From: Halotia branconii CENA392
GTDB taxonomy: Bacteria > Cyanobacteriota > Cyanobacteriia > Cyanobacteriales > Nostocaceae
Length of the DNA: 64,000 nucleotides
Direction of reading: 5' to 3'
NCBI RefSeq assembly: GCF_029953635.1
Contig: NZ_CP124543.1
Location: 4,009,455-4,073,454 of the forward strand
In this document: positions 60,389 through 64,000 of the stretch, one piece after another
Numbering within the stretch: the first letter of the stretch is position 1
Layout of the letters: each line of letters starts with the position of its first letter
Program-made: the position numbers and the translations under genes
The notes under the pieces: generated by a model
What the model was told of the DNA's origin: nothing
Database searches by the model: none
What the model saw: the letters and a program-made list of their open reading frames with translations, nothing else

Positions 60389-63373
60389 TTAATCTGCGCC
60401 TTCAATTGGTGCAAAACCTTGGCGCTGAATATTTTCTGTAACCGTGCGCGGTTCGAGGAATTGCAGCAGATAATCAGGCCCACCTGCCTTAGAACCAACA
60501 CCAGAAAGTTTAAATCCGCCAAAGGGTTGCCGAGCAACGATCGCGCCTGTAATATTGCGATTAATGTATAAATTGCCGACTTCAAAATCTGTTTGCGCCT
60601 GTTGGATGTGGGAAGGCGTTCTTGAATAAAGTCCCCCAGTTAAAGCATAATTAGTACCGTTAGCGACTGCTAAAGCTTCGGCAAAATCTTTCACCCGAAT
60701 TACTGCCAGTACAGGGCCAAAAATTTCTTGCTGGGCAATTATACCATCTGGTGGTACTTCACTAAAGATCACAGGCCCAACAAAATAACCTTGTTCTGGT
60801 GCTGGTAATTCTAGTGCTACTTGTGCTTCTGCCTTACCCTTTTCAATATACTCGCAGATGCGATCGCGGGCATGAGCATCAATTACAGGCCCAACTTGCG
60901 TACTTGGTAACTCCGTCTCCCCAATATTTAAAGATTTTGTTGCTTCTACCAACCGTTGCACAAAAGCATCATAAATTGGTTGCACCACAATCACCCTGGA
61001 GGCAGCAGAACATTTTTGGCCACTATAACCAAATGCTGATTGCACCACCCCGACAACACCTTGGTCTAAATCAGCACTTTCATCAATGATGATGGCATTC
61101 TTTCCTCCCATTTCCGCAATTACACGCTTCATGTGCTTTTGTCCAGGCTTGAGAGTTGCCGCCTCTGCATAAATTCGACAGCCAACTTCCTGAGAACCAG
61201 TAAAAGCAATTACATGAGTATCAACATGATTTACCAAATAAGCGCCGACTTGTGAACCTTTCCCTGGCACGTATTGAAAGACACCTTGGGGTATACCAGC
61301 CTCAACCAAAATTTCTGTGAATTTGGCAGTAATTACAGAAGATGTTTCCGCAGGTTTGAGCAAAGTACAATTCCCCGTAACCAAAGCTGCAACAGTCATT
61401 CCGCAAGCGATTGCTAAGGGGAAATTCCAAGGAGAAATCACCACAGCAATTCCTCGCGGTTGGTAAATATAACGATTCGTCTCTCCAGCCACGTCATAAA
61501 TCACACCTTGATCTAGACGTTCCATCTCATCAGCATAATAAAGACAGAAATCTATCGCCTCAGAAACCTCTGCATCTGCCTCCTTAACTGGCTTACCAAC
61601 CTCCAAAACAATCCAAGCAGCAAGTTCAGCGCGGCGTTGTTCCATCAAATCAGCAGCCTTACGCAAAATATCAGCACGTTGCTTCGCTGGTGTTTTCCTC
61701 CAACCAGGAAACGCCGCCTTCGCCGCTTGCATCGCCTGTTCTGCCTGTTCCACACTAATCAGCCCAACCTTCCCAATCACCTCACTAAAATTAGAAGGAT
61801 TCAGAGAATCAATCACCTCCGAAGTACTAACATACTCACCATTAATCAACGGTAGATAACTTCTTCCCAACTGCTGACGAACAACTTCAAAAGCTTCAGC
61901 AGACATCCTTCTTTCTTCCTCTTTTGCATAATCACTATCTGCCACACCCGGAAAACTTGTCTTTTCTTCTTTGCGCCTTTGCGCCTTTGCGTGAGATAAA
62001 TCCACCCCCGGCGCTGCTAAAAGTTCCTCAATTGGTCGATTCTCCAAATTTTGCCGTAAAAAAGAACTATTAGCCGTATTTTCCAACAAACGCCGAATTA
62101 GATAAGCCATTCCCGGCAACAACTCCCCATAAGGACAATAAACCCTAACCCTGTAACCCTTATCAACCAAAGCCTTAGCTAACTTATCACCCATCCCATA
62201 GAGGACTTGCATTTCAAACCGCCGCCGAGGTACATTTAAACTTTCAGCTAAAGCTATAGCCCTAGCTTGCGATCGCACATTATGACTACCAATGGCAGCG
62301 TAGACATATTGATGATTTTCTAGCAATAACTGAGTTATGGTTTCAAAATTAGCATCCGTTGCCGCCTTATCATTGTAGACAGGCTGTGGCCAATGCTTTT
62401 GTTCTGCCTTGATAGTTTCTTGATCCCAATATGCCCCTTTTACCAAACGAATTGTCAAAGGATAACCGCGCTGTTTTAACCAATTAATTAAATCTTGGGC
62501 ATCTTCCTCACTATCACGCAGATAAGCTTGGATTGTCATGCCAATATCTGTCCGTTGCCGAAACTCTGCTTCCAGCAACAATTTTTTGAGAATATTTAAA
62601 GTTAAATCTTTATACGCATACTGTTCCATATCAAAATGCACAGCTGCGCCTAACTCTTTAGCACGACGTAATAAAATACGAATGCGATCGCTAACTCGCT
62701 CTTCACTACCTTTCGCATCTAATGGGTCAAATTGCGAATAAAATGCCGTTAACTTCACAGAAACTTGGACTTTGGGGATAGATTCACCATCAGCCTCATC
62801 AATGGCAGGAATTGTTGACCAACTTTTTGACGCTGCTACTAATTGTTGCATCAATTCTAGATAACGTTCTAGATAAGACTGCGCTTCTGCTTCAGTAATG
62901 ACAGCCTCACCTAATAAATCAATGGTGAAAGCCATTTTTTCTTTTCGCAGCCGTTCAACTGTCTTAATGACTTGTTTAATATTTTCCCCAGAAATATATT
63001 TGTGGGCTAGGGTTTCTACTGCTGTGCCGACAGTTGTAGCCGCAACCTGCCCCGGCATAGACTCAGGGTTAGCAAAGTTAAGCATTCCCTTGAGGGCGGC
63101 TGGTAATTCTACAGATTCATCTCCTAAATATTCTTGTAAATGTGCAGCAACTTCCGGTTTACTATGTAACGCTGGCAGTGTATCTATAAAGCGAAATAAC
63201 TGCACCCGCAAACTTGGATTACTCATTGCCCAAGCTAGTAATTTATCATCCCAGCGCATTTGATCGCGGAGGGAAGCCAAAAAAGAGCGATTTTCTTGAG
63301 TTGCTGTGAGTAATTGTTTAGCAATTTCTTGAGTTTTAGGTTCGTAGGTGCTGGTTTTTACTTGTAATACCAC
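60389..63373 (-). CDS. putA: Bifunctional proline dehydrogenase / glutamate-semialdehyde dehydrogenase
   Basis: A 994-residue enzyme that oxidises proline to glutamate in two steps. The FAD-dependent proline dehydrogenase barrel is about residues 90-440 (VSVKLTAFYSQFDPLD, AVHFDMEQYAYKDLTL, TIRLVKGAYWDQETIKAEQKHWPQPVY, RRFEMQVLYGMGDKLAKAL). The aldehyde dehydrogenase part is about 510-975 (VVISPWNFPLAIACGM, IAFTGSQEVG, EMGGKNAIIIDESADLD, catalytic Cys in FGYSGQKCSAASR). A linker at about 460-480 (SHAKAQRRKEEKTSF) is encoded by an intruding short repeat. There is no N-terminal DNA-binding domain, so it does not act as its own repressor. Confidence 0.95.
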   Translation of the reverse strand: MVLQVKTSTYEPKTQEIAKQLLTATQENRSFLASLRDQMRWDDKLLAWAMSNPSLRVQLFRFIDTLPALHSKPEVAAHLQEYLGDESVELPAALKGMLNFANPESMPGQVAATTVGTAVETLAHKYISGENIKQVIKTVERLRKEKMAFTIDLLGEAVITEAEAQSYLERYLELMQQLVAASKSWSTIPAIDEADGESIPKVQVSVKLTAFYSQFDPLDAKGSEERVSDRIRILLRRAKELGAAVHFDMEQYAYKDLTLNILKKLLLEAEFRQRTDIGMTIQAYLRDSEEDAQDLINWLKQRGYPLTIRLVKGAYWDQETIKAEQKHWPQPVYNDKAATDANFETITQLLLENHQYVYAAIGSHNVRSQARAIALAESLNVPRRRFEMQVLYGMGDKLAKALVDKGYRVRVYCPYGELLPGMAYLIRRLLENTANSSFLRQNLENRPIEELLAAPGVDLSHAKAQRRKEEKTSFPGVADSDYAKEEERRMSAEAFEVVRQQLGRSYLPLINGEYVSTSEVIDSLNPSNFSEVIGKVGLISVEQAEQAMQAAKAAFPGWRKTPAKQRADILRKAADLMEQRRAELAAWIVLEVGKPVKEADAEVSEAIDFCLYYADEMERLDQGVIYDVAGETNRYIYQPRGIAVVISPWNFPLAIACGMTVAALVTGNCTLLKPAETSSVITAKFTEILVEAGIPQGVFQYVPGKGSQVGAYLVNHVDTHVIAFTGSQEVGCRIYAEAATLKPGQKHMKRVIAEMGGKNAIIIDESADLDQGVVGVVQSAFGYSGQKCSAASRVIVVQPIYDAFVQRLVEATKSLNIGETELPSTQVGPVIDAHARDRICEYIEKGKAEAQVALELPAPEQGYFVGPVIFSEVPPDGIIAQQEIFGPVLAVIRVKDFAEALAVANGTNYALTGGLYSRTPSHIQQAQTDFEVGNLYINRNITGAIVARQPFGGFKLSGVGSKAGGPDYLLQFLEPRTVTENIQRQGFAPIEGAD

Positions 63374-64000
63374 TGATAATAATCTCCTGTTAAGGGGCTA
63401 GGGACTAGGGGCTAGGGGCTAGTGGCTAAAGTGATATATTCCATCTATATAAAACCTTTTCCCAAGTCTGTGTCTTCTATTTTGACGTTTTCATCTTGCT
63501 GTCACCATAAGTAGAACGTAAATTAGTAAAATTAAGCGACAAAGATGAAGCCGCAATTTACTAAATTCAGATTAAATGAAACATCAGTTTACTATTGACA
63601 TTTTTGTATTACGTATGTTACAAAACCTAATTAGATAATAAAAAGTGTCGTTGTGTAAATTTTGCTGTAAAAATTATCTAGCAACTAGCATAGTCCTTAT
63701 CTACTAACTTTATATCTATAGCAGTTTTAAATCATTTGTGAAAATTATCTATTTCTTTCTTCTTTCTTTACTTTGCGTCCTTGGCGTTCTTCTCTCTCTA
63801 ACGAGACGCTACGCGATGGCGGTAGCCTACGGCAAGCCGCTTTGCGTCTACATTTCCTTATCTATATTTTTCACAACTCATTTTCGGATTACTATAGTAA
63901 ATTGAAATATGACCAGTGAATTTATCTATAAAGCTATGTAATAATTAAACAACTCAGTTGTGATATCAATCAACTACTGCTGTATAAATAAAAAACATGG
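63374..64000. other. Intergenic DNA upstream of putA
   Basis: Contains CTAGGGGCTAG tandem units at 63397-63425 and, at about 63790-63850, a compact G+C-rich repeat (GAGACGCTACGCGATGGCGG type). The rest is A+T rich. No supported gene up to the window end. Confidence 0.5.

Overview
The window is chromosomal DNA of a filamentous, probably heterocyst-forming cyanobacterium (Nostoc / Tolypothrix / Calothrix / Fremyella type). The reasons are two phycocyanin operons, phycoerythrin-specific linkers, lyases and bilin reductases, very frequent GCGATCGC (HIP1) octamers inside genes, and intergenic regions full of short tandem repeats of the GGGGCAT and CTAGGGGCTAG kinds typical of Nostocales. No rRNA gene, CRISPR array or convincing tRNA gene was seen.

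Layout. 0.2-3.7 kb: complete dTDP-L-rhamnose operon rmlB-rmlA-rmlC-rmlD. 4-6.6 kb: unrecognised proteins (one built from SIG repeats), a lipoprotein and a methyltransferase. 6.6-8.2 kb: non-coding, with a nested MITE-like palindrome. 9-36 kb: a large light-harvesting region. It starts with cpcB-cpcA-rod linker-rod linker-cpcD on the + strand, laid out like the red-light-induced cpc2 operon of Fremyella and preceded by a perfect TTGCACA-N4-TTGCACA direct repeat. A minus-strand group follows: a HEAT-repeat lyase-like protein, a small helical protein, an NTF2-like protein, cpcF, cpcE and a second cpcBA (cpc1 type), with a Uma2-family gene on the opposite strand between cpcF and cpcE. Next come pebA-pebB, two CpcS/CpeS-family lyases, a pentapeptide-repeat protein, a helical carotenoid protein, an ethylene-receptor-type hybrid kinase with a partner response-regulator kinase, then cpeC-cpeD/E-cpeS-cpeT-cpeR plus another HEAT protein. 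It ends with an ankyrin protein, a protein of unknown function and a divergent phycobiliprotein-like protein that keeps the chromophore Cys.

35.5-51 kb is mostly housekeeping: RluA-type pseudouridine synthase, aldo/keto reductase, fasciclin protein, GST, HerA-like ATPase, group 2 sigma factor, cobO, secreted nuclease NucA with its inhibitor NuiA, and a deoxyhypusine-synthase-like protein. At 51.6-55.2 kb an RTX/pre-peptidase-type secreted protein gene is split by a structurally intact IS630-family element that uses a -1 frameshift. 55-63.4 kb: cobalamin-binding-like protein, PAS-GAF hybrid kinase, GNAT acetyltransferase and bifunctional proline oxidase PutA.

How it works together (inference). 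PebA and PebB make phycoerythrobilin. CpcE/F, the CpeS family, CpeT and the extra HEAT proteins attach bilins. CpcB/A and CpeC/D/E with CpcD build rods. CpeR activates phycoerythrin genes and the L-box-like repeat would couple cpc2 to red light, so the organism is a candidate for type III chromatic acclimation. The phycoerythrin subunit genes cpeBA are not in the window. All family assignments come from reading translated sequence and remembered family features; no database search was possible.
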